From assembly GCF_013396335.1 (NCBI RefSeq), contig NZ_JABWSY010000002.1, positions 124,296-188,295 of the forward strand: a stretch of DNA of 64,000 bases, given 5' to 3'. Shown one piece after another: positions 33,137-43,897 of this stretch. The notes beneath the pieces are model-generated. The model saw only the letters and a program-made list of their open reading frames with translations. It made no database searches and was not told the DNA's origin. Numbering within the stretch: position 1 is the first letter of the stretch; each line of letters opens with the position of its first letter. The DNA is from Bacillus sp. EB106-08-02-XG196. GTDB lineage: Bacteria > Bacillota > Bacilli > Bacillales > Cytobacillaceae. The translations under genes and the position numbers were made by a program.

Positions 33137-33574
33137 TTATAGTTCTTCACAGTTTTCTTCGAATTCTTTTTGCAGTCTTGCCACTACTGTTGCTGGGTCG
33201 TATCCTTCGATTTGGTGTCTTTCAACCATTGAAACAATTTTTCCATCTTTTAATAGAGCAAATGATGGCGAGGAAGGCGGGTAACCTGTAAAATAACTGC
33301 GTGCTTTTTCTGTTGCATCTTTATCTTGTCCTGCAAAAACGGTAACAAGATGGTCTGGACGTTTATCATAATGAAGGGCATGAGCCGCTGCTGGACGTGC
33401 AATGCCGCCGGCACAACCACATACAGAATTAATCATTACTAAGGTTGTACCTTTTTGCCCAAGCGCTTCTTCAACCTCTTCAGGTGTTTTAAGTTCTTTA
33501 TAACCAGCTGCCGCGATCTCCTTACGTGCTTGAGTCACAACATCATTCATGAAAAAATTGAAATCCATGCTCAT
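33137..33574 (-). CDS. brxB: Bacilliredoxin BrxB (YqiW)
   Basis: 145 aa from the ATG at 33574 after AGGAG. Thioredoxin-like UPF0403/DUF1094 fold with the CGC active site in NSVCGCAGG (about residue 53). Bacilliredoxins remove bacillithiol from S-bacillithiolated proteins after oxidative stress. It shows the organism has bacillithiol chemistry, which bears on the cofactor of the DinB-like isomerase at 8.6 kb. Single-gene unit between meaB and the art operon. Confidence 0.93.
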   Translation of the reverse strand: MSMDFNFFMNDVVTQARKEIAAAGYKELKTPEEVEEALGQKGTTLVMINSVCGCAGGIARPAAAHALHYDKRPDHLVTVFAGQDKDATEKARSYFTGYPPSSPSFALLKDGKIVSMVERHQIEGYDPATVVARLQKEFEENCEEL

Positions 33575-33649
33575 ACTTTTCACTCCTAATTTATGTCGAT
33601 ATAACTATATAATAACAGTAAAAACGTGTTTTTTCCAATTGAACAGTAC

Positions 33650-34771
33650 TTACTTTTTTGATAAGAATGCATTAAATAAGATTTCCACTGCAGTTGCTGC
33701 TGTTTTTTCTCCTGCCATTACTTCATTTTCTAATTGTGGAAGCTGGAGCTTTACTTCTGGATGATGGAAAAAGCTGTAATGAAGCTGATCTGTTATCAAC
33801 GAATAAATCCAATCACGCTGCTGTCCTTTTCGTCTTTCTGCAAATACTCCTCGGGACTTTCCTTTCTCTTCAAAATCCTTAATGACTCCCCAAACATCTT
33901 TAATACCTTCCCCTGTTAATGAGGAACAGGTATACGCTTTGGACGCCCATCCCTTCGTAGCCGGCTGAAGAAAATGAAGAATACGGCTATATTCTTTTCT
34001 CGTCTGCTCCGATTTTTCTTTATTAGCTCCGTCTGCTTTATGAACAAGGACCGCATCTGCTAATTCCATAATCCCTTTCTTCATCCCTTGCAATTCATCA
34101 CCAGCACCTGTCAGGACAAGGAGCATGAAAAAATCAACCATGTCGCGTATAATTACTTCACTTTGCCCCACACCGACGGTTTCGATTAAAATCACATCAA
34201 AACCTGCTGCTTCACATATCAACATCGCTTCTCTTGTCTTTCGATGTACACCGCCCAATTTACCTGCCGTTGGCGAGGGTCGAATAAAAGCCCTTGGATT
34301 ACGCGATAATTGTTCCATTCTGGTTTTATCCCCAAGGATACTTCCACCTGAAAGACTAGAGCTTGGATCAATTGCCAGTACAGCGACCCTTAGCCCAAGG
34401 TCACAAAGATAAGTGCCAAACGTTTCAATAAAAGTGCTCTTCCCAGCACCAGGGACACCAGTAATTCCGATTCGAATTGATTCCCCACTGTGAGACAGGA
34501 GCTTTTGCAAGAGCTCCTGAGCCTTATGGAAATGCTGTTCAGCATTACTTTCAACCAAAGTGATGGCACGGGCAAGCTGGCCCCTATTCCCTGACAGTAC
34601 ACCTTCAACTAACTCTTCAACAGAAGGCTCCTTTGACTGACGTTTACGATAGACAATGTTTTTTTCGATGACTAAAGACTGGCCTTCCTGCTCTTGCCCT
34701 TTTTTGATAAGTGTTGAGAATTTTTCCGGTTCATTTGGGTTGCTCCATTCCGGTTTCATATCCTCAGACAT
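33650..34771 (-). CDS. meaB: Methylmalonyl-CoA mutase-associated GTPase MeaB
   Basis: 373 aa. G3E-type P-loop GTPase: Walker A GVPGAGKST near residue 105, LAIDPSS (switch region), ETVGVGQSE and a NKxD-like element in VLVHKADGANK. MeaB loads and protects adenosylcobalamin in the mutase. Its ATG directly follows the mutB stop codon, so the three genes mutA-mutB-meaB are translationally linked. The first 60 residues before the G domain are long and charged. Confidence 0.93.
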   Translation of the reverse strand: MSEDMKPEWSNPNEPEKFSTLIKKGQEQEGQSLVIEKNIVYRKRQSKEPSVEELVEGVLSGNRGQLARAITLVESNAEQHFHKAQELLQKLLSHSGESIRIGITGVPGAGKSTFIETFGTYLCDLGLRVAVLAIDPSSSLSGGSILGDKTRMEQLSRNPRAFIRPSPTAGKLGGVHRKTREAMLICEAAGFDVILIETVGVGQSEVIIRDMVDFFMLLVLTGAGDELQGMKKGIMELADAVLVHKADGANKEKSEQTRKEYSRILHFLQPATKGWASKAYTCSSLTGEGIKDVWGVIKDFEEKGKSRGVFAERRKGQQRDWIYSLITDQLHYSFFHHPEVKLQLPQLENEVMAGEKTAATAVEILFNAFLSKK

Positions 34772-36970
34772 TTATTGTGACACTTCCTCATACCCAAGCT
34801 GTTTATAAATTTCCTTGATTACCTTTTGGGCAGCAACTGGGATTATCGTCCCCGGTCCAAAAATGGCGCAGGCGCCATTTTCATATAAAAATTGATAATC
34901 CTGAGCAGGGATAACCCCGCCGATTACAAGTAAAATATCCTCACGGCCAAGCTTTTTCAACTCCTCCGCAAGCTGCGGCAATAATGTCTTGTGACCTGCT
35001 GCCAGTGAGCTCATTCCGATGACATGCACATCATTTTCAACTGCCTGCATGGCCGTTTCTTCCGGGGTCTGGAATAATGGACCGATATCAACATCAAACC
35101 CGAGGTCCGCGAAGGCAGTGGCAATGATTTTGGCGCCGCGGTCATGACCGTCCTGCCCCATTTTGGCAATGAGAATCCTCGGTCTTCTGCCTTCATTCTC
35201 AAGGAAATCATCCGTCATAAGTTTTACTTCAGATATTTCTTCTTCGTTTGTATATGCCTTACTATAGACGCCGCTGATAGAACGAATAATCGCTTTATGT
35301 CTGCTGGAAACTTTCTCAATCGCATCGGAAATTTCACCTAAGGTTGACCGGACTCTTGCAGCCTGAACAGCTAGCTCTAACAGGTTGGTTTCCCCTGTTT
35401 CGGCACCCTTTGTTAAAGCAGCCAGAGCTTCTGCTACCTTTGCTTCATCGCGGCCTGCTTTTAAGTTTGTTAATTTTTCAATTTGCTTTAATCTAACCGC
35501 GGTATTATCAATATCCAAAATATCAATTGCTTCTTCCTTTTCGAGGCGATACCGGTTAACCCCAATAATAGTTTCTTTGCCAGAATCTATTTGTGCCTGT
35601 CTTCTAGCTGAAGCTTCTTCAATTCTCATTTTTGGAAGGCCTGTTTCGATTGCTTTTGCCATACCGCCAAGATTTTCAATTTCCTCAATATGTGTCCAGG
35701 CTCTTTTTACCAATTCATCGGTAAGCTTTTCTACATAATAAGAACCTGCCCAAGGATCAATAACTTTGGTGATATTCGTTTCTTCTTGTAAAAATAATTG
35801 TGTATTTCGGGCTATTCGAGCTGAGAAATCTGTTGGCAGAGCAATTGCTTCATCCAAAGCATTAGTATGGAGTGATTGTGTATGCCCCATAGCCGCGGCA
35901 TGTGCTTCAAGCAAGGTCCGCATTACATTATTAAATGGGTCTTGTTCCGTTAGACTCCAGCCTGATGTTTGGGAGTGTGTCCTGAGGGCCATAGATTTCT
36001 CGTTTTTCGGCTCGAATGATTTCATCATTTTTGCCCAAATTAAACGAGCACCCCGCATTTTCGCAACTTCCATAAAATAATTCATGCCCACCGCCCAGAA
36101 AAAGGACAACCGTGGTGCAAATTTATCAATGTCAATTCCAGCCTTAAGTCCTGTGCGTACATACTCCAGCCCATCTGCTAAGGTGTAAGCTAATTCCAGG
36201 TCAGCAGGAGCACCAGCCTCCTGCATATGATAGCCAGAAATACTGATACTATTAAACTTCGGCATGTATTTAGAAGTATACTCAAAGATATCTGCGATGA
36301 TTTTCATCGACATCTCAGGCGGATAGATATACGTGTTACGGACCATATATTCTTTTAAGATATCATTTTGAATCGTTCCAGACAGCTTATCCTGTGTGAC
36401 CCCCTGTTCCTCAGCAGTAACGATGAAAAAGGCTAGGATCGGGAGCACAGCACCGTTCATGGTCATGGATACTGACATCTGATCCAACGGAATTCCATCA
36501 AAAAGGGTCTTCATATCTAACACAGAATCAATAGCAACCCCAGCTTTACCAACATCGCCAACGACGCGTGGATGGTCAGAATCATAGCCGCGGTGTGTGG
36601 CTAAATCAAAGGCAACGGACAAGCCTTTTTGACCCATCGCTAGATTTCTGCGATAGAAAGCATTACTCTCCTCAGCAGTAGAAAACCCAGCGTATTGTCT
36701 TACTGTCCATGGACGATTCACGTACATCGTTGGGTAAGGCCCGCGAGTAAATGGCGGTACCCCAGGGAGGTCATTTAAATGCTGCAGTCCTTCACGATCT
36801 TCCTTTGTATAGAGTGGTTTTAGTTGAATTTGTTCATTCGTTTCAAACAGCAAATCATTAATAGACGTATCTATTTGCTTATCAACCTTGTCCAGCCATT
36901 GCTCTTTTGTTATAAAGTCTTGTTCTTCAAACAGGGAAATACTTTGAAAATCAGGCTTTTGTGTATTCAT
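34772..36970 (-). CDS. scpA: Methylmalonyl-CoA mutase, large (catalytic) subunit
   Basis: 732 aa. N-terminal TIM-barrel substrate domain ([28 protein letters not shown]) and C-terminal cobalamin domain with DxHxxG at D607-H609-G612 (GQDGHDRGA). It isomerises R-methylmalonyl-CoA to succinyl-CoA with adenosylcobalamin. The start overlaps the mutA end by 20 bp. B. subtilis lacks this enzyme as far as I recall, so this operon is a notable addition. Also called mutB. Confidence 0.96.
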   Translation of the reverse strand: MNTQKPDFQSISLFEEQDFITKEQWLDKVDKQIDTSINDLLFETNEQIQLKPLYTKEDREGLQHLNDLPGVPPFTRGPYPTMYVNRPWTVRQYAGFSTAEESNAFYRRNLAMGQKGLSVAFDLATHRGYDSDHPRVVGDVGKAGVAIDSVLDMKTLFDGIPLDQMSVSMTMNGAVLPILAFFIVTAEEQGVTQDKLSGTIQNDILKEYMVRNTYIYPPEMSMKIIADIFEYTSKYMPKFNSISISGYHMQEAGAPADLELAYTLADGLEYVRTGLKAGIDIDKFAPRLSFFWAVGMNYFMEVAKMRGARLIWAKMMKSFEPKNEKSMALRTHSQTSGWSLTEQDPFNNVMRTLLEAHAAAMGHTQSLHTNALDEAIALPTDFSARIARNTQLFLQEETNITKVIDPWAGSYYVEKLTDELVKRAWTHIEEIENLGGMAKAIETGLPKMRIEEASARRQAQIDSGKETIIGVNRYRLEKEEAIDILDIDNTAVRLKQIEKLTNLKAGRDEAKVAEALAALTKGAETGETNLLELAVQAARVRSTLGEISDAIEKVSSRHKAIIRSISGVYSKAYTNEEEISEVKLMTDDFLENEGRRPRILIAKMGQDGHDRGAKIIATAFADLGFDVDIGPLFQTPEETAMQAVENDVHVIGMSSLAAGHKTLLPQLAEELKKLGREDILLVIGGVIPAQDYQFLYENGACAIFGPGTIIPVAAQKVIKEIYKQLGYEEVSQ

Positions 36971-38834
36971 CTAACCCCACCTCCATTTCTGAAAGAATGG
37001 TTGAAAGAAGTTCAAAACAGTTACTATTTATATGGATAAACTGCCTTATACCTTCATTCGTCCATTGTGATTGCATGTCTTTTTCAGGCAATCCCGCTAA
37101 ATAAAAAATATTATCTGGGAATTCTTTACGCAGTACTTTAATCATTTCAAGTCCTAGAGATTCGTATAGATCATTGCTGCTGCACAGACAGAAAAACTTA
37201 GTTTCTTGACTTGAGATAAATAGTTTGACAGTTTCCAAAGAAGTAACTGGATCGCTGTCGATAGCTTTTAATCCGCCAGCTGCGAGGAAACCCCGCATAA
37301 AATCTAACCTGGGTTTGTATTGTTTTAACTCACCGAGGCAAATCAAGCCAACCTGTGGCTTAGAGCCTGTCTTCCTTTCAATACCTTTACTCTTATTACG
37401 TAATTCTTCATATGGCTCTGATAATCTGATGTTCTTAATTGCCTTTATGCTAATTGCATTAGGATTGATCTTAGTTGGTTCAGTGACATGTTCTTTAACT
37501 TGAACCGTATTTTCTACTAGATTTGCATATACATTTGTACCGATAATGCTTTGTTTTCTTGTGAAAATATCCTGTTTGCGTTGTGTATGGACTGAAGAAA
37601 TTTCTTCTTGTAACCATCCGGATTTTAATACTTCCAGCATACCGCCATTTGCTTCAATCTGTTGGAAATACTTCCACGCTCTTTCTGCTAGCTCAGTGGT
37701 CAATGTTTCAACATACCAAGAGCCTCCAGCAGGATCAACAACTGTACGAAGATGAGCTTCTTCCTTCAGAATGTTTTGGGTGTTTCTCGCAATTCGTTCA
37801 GATTGTTGAGAACTGCCCGTTATACCATCAAATGGCGTTACGTGCAGATACTGAACTCCGCCAACAACCGCTGCAAATGCTTCATTTCCTGCACGGAGAA
37901 TGTTTACATGCGGGTCATAAACCGTTTTTGTAAACATAGATGTTTCGGCAGAAATCTGCATTCCCCGGTCCTCAGCTTTTGCTCCATATACTTTGGTTAT
38001 TTTGTTCCAAAGAATTCGAGCTGCTCTAAGTTTGGCCATTTCCATAAAGAAATTGCTGCCGATTGAGAATTGAAATACCATTTTCGAAAGAATATCTTCC
38101 AGCTTCATTCCGCCTTCAAGCAGCATTTGAAGATAGAATGTACCCGTTGCGGCCGCAATCCCCAATTCCTGAACAGCATTGGCTCCGCCTTGATGGTAGG
38201 GTGAGGTATTTACTAAAACTGACCGTAAATTTGGTAGTTTTAGACTTGCAAGCCTTATATCTTCTATCCAACCCTTGAAAAAATCTTCATCAATGAGTCC
38301 TTCCTCTGCAAACAAAGACAATGGGTCGCTGCCAATATATCCACTTACTTGATTAGCGCTTTCCTCACTTTCTGCTAATACTGCCAGCAATGCTGATTGC
38401 ATATCTCTCCCATTAACTGCAAATGGGAATGTAGAAGGTAAATCCCCAAGTACATCATTTAAAGTTTCTTTGGATTCAAGAAGTTCCTCTGAAACTTCAA
38501 ATGAAAGAGCTGTTTGTCCTTTTTCAACGCCCACATGGAGCTTTTCCTTTAGTTCGTCAACAGAATGATAAGAAATTCGCTGCGCTGCCTTCCAATCATT
38601 TGTTACATAACCTAATGGGTCAATGCCTCTACGAAAATCTGAACCCCCCGGATAGTCCGGTGCTTTCTGATCATCTTGCTGAGAATAAAGCGGTTCCAAA
38701 ATTATATTTTCATATGTAGGACTTTTCAAGGCTTCAATACTTTTACCCTTTAAAGATTCCTCCGCTTTTGCTTTCCAATCTTCTTTCGTCTTTAATGGAA
38801 AAAATTGATTTCGAAAGTTATCCAAACGCAACAT
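36951..38834 (-). CDS. mutA: Methylmalonyl-CoA mutase, small subunit
   Basis: 627 aa, beta-type subunit homologous to the large one but without the DxHxxG cobalamin motif ([18 protein letters not shown] at that place). It pairs with ScpA/MutB as a structural partner. First gene of mutA-mutB-meaB. The ATG follows AAGGAAGGGGG closely, giving an unusually tight ribosome site. The leader of about 90 bp up to the bkd terminator shows no B12 riboswitch. Confidence 0.93.
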   Translation of the reverse strand: MLRLDNFRNQFFPLKTKEDWKAKAEESLKGKSIEALKSPTYENIILEPLYSQQDDQKAPDYPGGSDFRRGIDPLGYVTNDWKAAQRISYHSVDELKEKLHVGVEKGQTALSFEVSEELLESKETLNDVLGDLPSTFPFAVNGRDMQSALLAVLAESEESANQVSGYIGSDPLSLFAEEGLIDEDFFKGWIEDIRLASLKLPNLRSVLVNTSPYHQGGANAVQELGIAAATGTFYLQMLLEGGMKLEDILSKMVFQFSIGSNFFMEMAKLRAARILWNKITKVYGAKAEDRGMQISAETSMFTKTVYDPHVNILRAGNEAFAAVVGGVQYLHVTPFDGITGSSQQSERIARNTQNILKEEAHLRTVVDPAGGSWYVETLTTELAERAWKYFQQIEANGGMLEVLKSGWLQEEISSVHTQRKQDIFTRKQSIIGTNVYANLVENTVQVKEHVTEPTKINPNAISIKAIKNIRLSEPYEELRNKSKGIERKTGSKPQVGLICLGELKQYKPRLDFMRGFLAAGGLKAIDSDPVTSLETVKLFISSQETKFFCLCSSNDLYESLGLEMIKVLRKEFPDNIFYLAGLPEKDMQSQWTNEGIRQFIHINSNCFELLSTILSEMEVGLDEYTKA

Positions 38835-38916
38835 CCCCCTTCCTTGAGATCGAAAATTAAACTAATATTCAATAAATTTCACTTAGTTTTATTGTAAGAT
38901 AGATAGACATATCAAG

Positions 38917-38959
38917 CAATAAAAATAACCGCCGCCATATGATCGGCGGCGGTTATTTT
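38917..38959 (-). terminator. Terminator of the bkd operon
   Basis: 15-bp perfect arms (AAAATAACCGCCGCC / GGCGGCGGTTATTTT), 8-base loop; the stop codon of bkdB is two bases away. Very strong. Confidence 0.95.
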
Positions 38960-38960
38960 A

Positions 38961-40256
38961 CTAATATATAGATGTTGTTGATTTTGAGGTATTTTCAAGA
39001 ATTTCTTTTACCCGTTGTAAGAATCGGCCGCAAACTAATCCGTCTAATACTCTGTGGTCTAGTGACATACATAGGTTTACCATGTCGCGAACAGCAATCA
39101 TATTGTTGTCCATAACTACTGGGCGCTTGACAATGGATTCCACTTGAAGAATCGCTGCCTGCGGATAGTTGATAATTCCAGCTGATTGAACCGAGCCAAA
39201 CGAGCCAGTATTGTTGACAGTAAAGGTGCCACCCTGCATATCTTCTGAGCGAAGTTTATTGGTTCTTACCTTTACAGCAAGTTCGGAAATCTCACGGGCA
39301 ATCCCTTTAATTGTTTTCTCATCCGCTTGCTTAATAACAGGTACATATAAAGCATCATCGGTTGCGACTGCAATAGATATATTGATGTCTTTCTTCTGGA
39401 TAATCTTATCTCCAGCCCACATGGAGTTGATTTGTGGGAATTCCTTTAATGCCTGCGCTACTGCTTTTACGAAAAAGGCAAAGAAAGTGAGATTGAAGCC
39501 TTCTTTCTTTTTGAACTCATCCTTTAAAGAATTGCGGTATTCCACAAGATTTGTTGCATCGACCTCAATCATTGTCCAAGCATGAGGTGCTTCATGCTTA
39601 CTTCGAAGCATATTGGCGGCAATTGCTTTACGGATGCCAGTTACAGGTATTTCGATATCGCCTGCTGCAACAGGAATACTTGGAGCAGGTGCCCCTTGCT
39701 TTGGAGCAGCAACCGCTGATGCCGTTTCAATGGCTGCAACTTGCTGCACCTCAGTCTGCTTTGGTGCTTCAACCTTTGCACCAGCAGCAGGGATATTTCC
39801 TGTTTCAATCAACTTCAATAAATCTTTTCTTGTTATACGGCCGCCTGCACCGGTGCCTGTCACCTGATTTAGATCAATGCCATTTTCTTGAGAAATTTTT
39901 AAAACTGCAGGAGAATAACGAGCTTTGTTACCTTGATCTGCTTGCTCGGAAACAGCAGCTGTTTCAGCTGCTTCTGTTTTTTGCTCACTAACTTCCGTTT
40001 TTTCAGCATTACCGCCTTCAATTTCAATGGTACAAATAATTTCACCAACCGCAAGTGTATCTCCATCTTCCGCTACTAGCTCTTTTATTGTACCTGTGAA
40101 GGAAGATGGAACTTCCGCGTTTACTTTATCTGTCATTACTTCAGCCAATGGGTCGTATTTATTTACTTTATCCCCTACAGAAACAAGCCACTTAGAGATT
40201 GTTCCTTCGGTTACACTTTCCCCCAACTGAGGCATTTTAATTTGTTCAATAACCAA
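38961..40256 (-). CDS. bkdB: Branched-chain 2-oxoacid dehydrogenase E2 (lipoamide acyltransferase)
   Basis: 431 aa from TTG (GGAGG eight bases upstream). Domains in order: lipoyl domain 1-80 with lipoyl Lys in TDKVNAEV, an Ala/Pro/Glu-rich linker, E1/E3-binding domain about 110-150 (YSPAVLKISQENGIDL), second linker, and catalytic domain from about 200 with LDHRVLDG (active His and Asp). It transfers branched acyl groups to CoA. Last gene of the bkd operon; the gap to bkdAB is filled by a dispersed repeat. Confidence 0.96.
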   Translation of the reverse strand: MVIEQIKMPQLGESVTEGTISKWLVSVGDKVNKYDPLAEVMTDKVNAEVPSSFTGTIKELVAEDGDTLAVGEIICTIEIEGGNAEKTEVSEQKTEAAETAAVSEQADQGNKARYSPAVLKISQENGIDLNQVTGTGAGGRITRKDLLKLIETGNIPAAGAKVEAPKQTEVQQVAAIETASAVAAPKQGAPAPSIPVAAGDIEIPVTGIRKAIAANMLRSKHEAPHAWTMIEVDATNLVEYRNSLKDEFKKKEGFNLTFFAFFVKAVAQALKEFPQINSMWAGDKIIQKKDINISIAVATDDALYVPVIKQADEKTIKGIAREISELAVKVRTNKLRSEDMQGGTFTVNNTGSFGSVQSAGIINYPQAAILQVESIVKRPVVMDNNMIAVRDMVNLCMSLDHRVLDGLVCGRFLQRVKEILENTSKSTTSIY

Positions 40257-40272
40257 TATCCAAACCTCCTAT

Positions 40273-40421
40273 TGTCTAGCTGCGGCGACTAGCCCCTCGA
40301 GGGAAAAAGATAAATCACTTTTTCCTCGGTCATAAGCCAATCCGTCAAGAAGGTTAAAAAGCAACCTTCATGCCGGCTCGTCTTACGCTTGTCGGGGCTG
40401 CCCAAGTCGCCTCCGCTTTTC
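40273..40421 (-). repeat. Dispersed AAAAGCGG...AGCTAGAC repeat, uninterrupted copy
   Basis: Read on the minus strand it starts AAAAGCGGAGGCGAC, has GTAAGACGAGCCGGC, the hairpin GAAGGTT-GCTTTTT-AACCTTC, TTGACGGATTG joined directly to GCTTATGACC, and ends GCCGCAGCTAGACA. It fills nearly the whole spacer between bkdAB (3 bases after its stop) and the bkdB ribosome site. It is the same family as 6591-6833. Confidence 0.85.
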
Positions 40422-40424
40422 GTA

Positions 40425-41408
40425 TTAGTACTCTGCAAGCTCACGCATTGCTTTTTCAACTTTATCAGGATTGACCATAAAGAATTTCTCCATTGTTGGT
40501 GCATATGGCATTGCTGGGACATCAGGACCAGCTAGACGCATAATTGGAGCATCCAAATCAAATAAACAATTTTCAGCAATGATTGCAGATACTTCACTGA
40601 TAATGCTGCCTTCTTTATTATCTTCTGTAACCAATAACACCTTACCAGTTTTAGAAGCCGCTTCAATAATTGCTTCTTTATCTAACGGGTAAACTGTTCT
40701 TAAATCAAGAATATGTGCAGATATTCCATCCTTAGCTAATTTTTCTGCTGCCTGGAGGGCAAAATGAACACAAAGGCCATAGGTAATAACAGTAATGTCA
40801 TCACCTTCACGCTTCACATCCGCTTTTCCAATTGGAAGTGTGTAATCATCTGTCGGAACCTCTCCTTTGATTAAACGGTATGCACGCTTATGCTCAAAGA
40901 ATAACACTGGATCATTATCACGGATAGCTGCTTTTAATAATCCCTTCACATCATATGGAGTTGAAGGCATAACAATTTTCAAACCTGGTGTATTCGCAAA
41001 CACCGCTTCAACGGATTGAGAATGATAAAGTGCCCCGTGGACTCCGCCGCCATAAGGTGCACGAATAACCATTGGACAGCTCCAGTCGTTATTTGAGCGA
41101 TAGCGAATTTTTGCTGCTTCTGAAATAATTTGATTTATTGCAGGCATAATAAAATCAGCGAATTGCATTTCAGCAATCGGTCTCATTCCATACATAGCTG
41201 CTCCGATTCCTACCCCGGCAATTGCAGATTCAGCAAGTGGTGTATCAATCACTCGCTCTTCACCAAATTGTTCATATAAACCTTGTGTGGCTTTAAAAAC
41301 CCCGCCTTTTACCCCAACGTCTTCACCAAGGACAAAAACCTTTGGATCTCGTTCCATTTCTTCCCGAATGGCCATTGTGACCGCATCTATATAAGAAATT
41401 ACTGCCAT
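40425..41408 (-). CDS. bkdAB: Branched-chain 2-oxoacid dehydrogenase E1 beta
   Basis: 327 aa, transketolase-like pyrimidine-binding and C-terminal domains (VFVLGEDVGVKGGVFKATQGL at about 24-44; GPDVPAMPYAPTMEKFF near the end). With E1 alpha it forms the thiamine diphosphate-dependent heterotetramer that decarboxylates 2-oxoisovalerate, 2-oxo-4-methylpentanoate and 2-oxo-3-methylpentanoate. 12 bp separate it from bkdAA. Confidence 0.96.
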   Translation of the reverse strand: MAVISYIDAVTMAIREEMERDPKVFVLGEDVGVKGGVFKATQGLYEQFGEERVIDTPLAESAIAGVGIGAAMYGMRPIAEMQFADFIMPAINQIISEAAKIRYRSNNDWSCPMVIRAPYGGGVHGALYHSQSVEAVFANTPGLKIVMPSTPYDVKGLLKAAIRDNDPVLFFEHKRAYRLIKGEVPTDDYTLPIGKADVKREGDDITVITYGLCVHFALQAAEKLAKDGISAHILDLRTVYPLDKEAIIEAASKTGKVLLVTEDNKEGSIISEVSAIIAENCLFDLDAPIMRLAGPDVPAMPYAPTMEKFFMVNPDKVEKAMRELAEY

Positions 41409-41420
41409 GTTACATCCCCC

Positions 41421-42416
41421 TTACTTATCCGCATAAACGTATTTCAGCGCGTGTTCAGGTGCTGCATACGGTGCATTTTCAGCATAATCAGTGGCTTCAT
41501 TCACTTGCTTCATCACACGTTCATTGATTTCTTTTTCCAACTCATCATTCATCACACCTGTTTCTTTTAAATAGGCACCGAAGGTAATGATCGGATCCTT
41601 CGTTTTCGCTTTAGCCACTTCATCAGGAGCACGGTACGAACGGTCATCGTCATCAGAAGAGTGTGGTGTCAGTCTGTATGAGATTGTTTCTATTAATGAA
41701 GGACCCTCACCAAGACGGCCGCGGTCGACAGCTTCCTTCACCACTTTATACACTTCTAATGGATCATTTCCATCAACAGTAAATCCTGGCATACCATAGC
41801 CGATTGCACGATCAGACACTTTTTCACATCCTAATTGTTTCTCAATTGGGACAGAAATCGCATATTTATTATTTTCACACATGAATATGACAGGTAATTT
41901 GTGAACTCCAGCAAAGTTAGCTCCTTCATGGAAATCACCTTGGTTTGACGAACCCTCACCAAAGGTTACGAAGGTCACCAGATCCTTCCTTTCCATTTTT
42001 CCTGCTAACGCTACACCGACAGCATGTGGAACCTGAGTGGTTACAGGAGATGAACCAGTAACGATGCGATTTCTCTTTTGACCAAAGTGCCCAGGCATTT
42101 GCCGGCCGCCTGAGTTTGGGTCCTCCGCTTTCGCAAATCCAGAAAGCATAAGTTCCTTAGGAGTCATCCCAAAGGTTAACACCACACCCATATCCCGGTA
42201 ATACGGCAGTACATAGTCTTTTTCCTTATCAAGCGCAAATGCTGCACCTACTTGAGCAGCTTCTTGTCCTTGACAAGAAATAACAAATGGTATTTTACCC
42301 GCACGATTCAATAACCACATCCGTTCATCAATCCGGCGGGCTAAAAGCATAGTTTCATACATTTCCAAAACCTTTTCATCACTTAAACCTAATGAATGAT
42401 GACGATTTTCAGCCAT
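41421..42416 (-). CDS. bkdAA: Branched-chain 2-oxoacid dehydrogenase E1 alpha
   Basis: 331 aa. The thiamine diphosphate motif is seen as GEGSSNQGDFHEGAN...CENN (about 155-185). The phosphorylation-loop type sequence YRLTPHSSDDDD matches the bacterial E1 alpha loop. It carries the decarboxylation with E1 beta. It lies 39 bp after lpdV and 12 bp before bkdAB. Confidence 0.96.
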   Translation of the reverse strand: MAENRHHSLGLSDEKVLEMYETMLLARRIDERMWLLNRAGKIPFVISCQGQEAAQVGAAFALDKEKDYVLPYYRDMGVVLTFGMTPKELMLSGFAKAEDPNSGGRQMPGHFGQKRNRIVTGSSPVTTQVPHAVGVALAGKMERKDLVTFVTFGEGSSNQGDFHEGANFAGVHKLPVIFMCENNKYAISVPIEKQLGCEKVSDRAIGYGMPGFTVDGNDPLEVYKVVKEAVDRGRLGEGPSLIETISYRLTPHSSDDDDRSYRAPDEVAKAKTKDPIITFGAYLKETGVMNDELEKEINERVMKQVNEATDYAENAPYAAPEHALKYVYADK

Positions 42417-42455
42417 TTATTCTTACCTCCCATATGTTCGTACGTCCATTATTAT

Positions 42456-43877
42456 TTAAGAATGGATTGCTCTTCCATCAACTGCCAATGCAGCTTCTCC
42501 AATCGCTTCTGATAGAGTTGGATGAGGGTGAATCGTATGAGCAATTTCCCATGGAGTTGCATCCAATACCATTGCCAATCCTGCTTCTGTAATCATGTCC
42601 GTTACGTGTGGACCAATCATATGCACCCCTAGAATATCATTAGTCTCTTCGTCAGCAACAATCTTGACAAAGCCATCGGATTCTCCAAATACAAGAGCCT
42701 TTCCGATTGCTCGGAATGAAAATTTACCCACTTTTACTTTATGACCTTTTTCTTTTGCCTGTTCTTCGGTAATCCCAACGCTGGACACCTCAGGATTACT
42801 ATATATACATCTTGAAACTAGATTGTAATTAAGCTCTGACGGATCCTTCCGAGCAATATGCTCCACTGCAATAATCCCTTCATGGGAGGCAACATGCGCA
42901 AGCTGCAAGCCGCCAATTACATCTCCAATTGCGTAAATATGAGATTCTTTTGTTTGGTAGAATTCATTGGTAACAATAAATCCTTTTTCTACCTGGATTT
43001 CTGTATTTTCTAATCCAATTCCTTCGACATTTGCTTGGCGTCCTACAGATACAAGGAGTTTTTCAGCCTTAAATTCCTTCACACCAGCTTTAACTTCTGC
43101 TGAAATGGTGACGCCATCACCTTTTACAAGTGTTTCAGGAAGGACTCTCGCTCCTGTTACAAGCTTTATCCCCTTTTTCTTCATCAGGCGCTGCATTTCC
43201 TTAGAAATTTCCTTATCTTCAGTCGGAATAACCCGATCCGCATACTCGATAACAGTTACTTCAACACCGAAATCAGAAAGCATTGACGCCCACTCAATTC
43301 CAATCACTCCACCGCCAACAATAATAATGGATGCAGGTAATGTCTCAAGCTCTAATGCTTCATCAGAGGTAATGACAAGTTCACCATCAATTTCAAGTCC
43401 AGGAAGCGTCCTAGGTCTTGAACCAGTCGCAACGACAACGTTTTTCGGAATGAGCATTTCATTTTCTTCGCCATTATTCATTTCAACTGAAATCGTCCCC
43501 GGCATTGGTGAAAAAATAGAAGGTCCTAAAATGCGGCCAAGTCCCTCATAAACATCAATTTTCCCTTGCTTCATGAGATGTTGTACGCCTTTATGGAGTT
43601 GATCGATTATTTTATTCTTTCTTTCCTGAACTTTCATAAAGTTATAGGATACTTCACTTGTGATAACACCAAAATCTTCGCTGTGCTTAGCTGTCGCGTA
43701 AACCTCAGCACTTCTGAGAAGAGCTTTACTTGGGATGCAGCCTTTATGTAGACAGGTTCCTCCAAGTTTCCCTTTTTCAACTATTGCTGTTTTCAAGCCA
43801 AGCTGGGAGGCACGAATGGCAGCTACATAACCGCCGGTACCACCGCCAAGAATGACTAAATCGTATTCTTGTGACAC
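42456..43877 (-). CDS. lpdV: Dihydrolipoamide dehydrogenase (E3) of the Bkd complex
   Basis: 473 aa from GTG (GGGGAGG upstream). FAD site GGGTGGY at 11-17, redox disulfide GGTCLHKGCIPSK (C41 and C46 approximately), NAD site GGGVIGIEWAS, and the catalytic His in HPHPTLSEA near the C-terminus. It reoxidises the E2 lipoyl groups with NAD. The third to fourth gene order ptb-bcd-buk-lpdV matches B. subtilis. Confidence 0.96.
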   Translation of the reverse strand: MSQEYDLVILGGGTGGYVAAIRASQLGLKTAIVEKGKLGGTCLHKGCIPSKALLRSAEVYATAKHSEDFGVITSEVSYNFMKVQERKNKIIDQLHKGVQHLMKQGKIDVYEGLGRILGPSIFSPMPGTISVEMNNGEENEMLIPKNVVVATGSRPRTLPGLEIDGELVITSDEALELETLPASIIIVGGGVIGIEWASMLSDFGVEVTVIEYADRVIPTEDKEISKEMQRLMKKKGIKLVTGARVLPETLVKGDGVTISAEVKAGVKEFKAEKLLVSVGRQANVEGIGLENTEIQVEKGFIVTNEFYQTKESHIYAIGDVIGGLQLAHVASHEGIIAVEHIARKDPSELNYNLVSRCIYSNPEVSSVGITEEQAKEKGHKVKVGKFSFRAIGKALVFGESDGFVKIVADEETNDILGVHMIGPHVTDMITEAGLAMVLDATPWEIAHTIHPHPTLSEAIGEAALAVDGRAIHS

Positions 43878-43897
43878 TGTATTTCCTCCCCAAATTG

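Noticed and set aside
36951..38834. mutA as a decayed catalytic mutase because it lacks DxHxxG
   Set aside because: Loss of the cobalamin motif is normal for the small subunit of heterodimeric mutases; the gene is intact and coupled to mutB.
38835..38921. Cobalamin riboswitch ahead of the B12-dependent mutase operon
   Set aside because: The leader is under 90 bases and shows no B12-box-like sequence or long fold.
42967..43551. Plus-strand open frame of 194 codons inside lpdV
   Set aside because: It is antisense to a clear dihydrolipoamide dehydrogenase gene, has a serine/threonine/proline-rich sequence typical of a shadow frame, and lacks a ribosome site.
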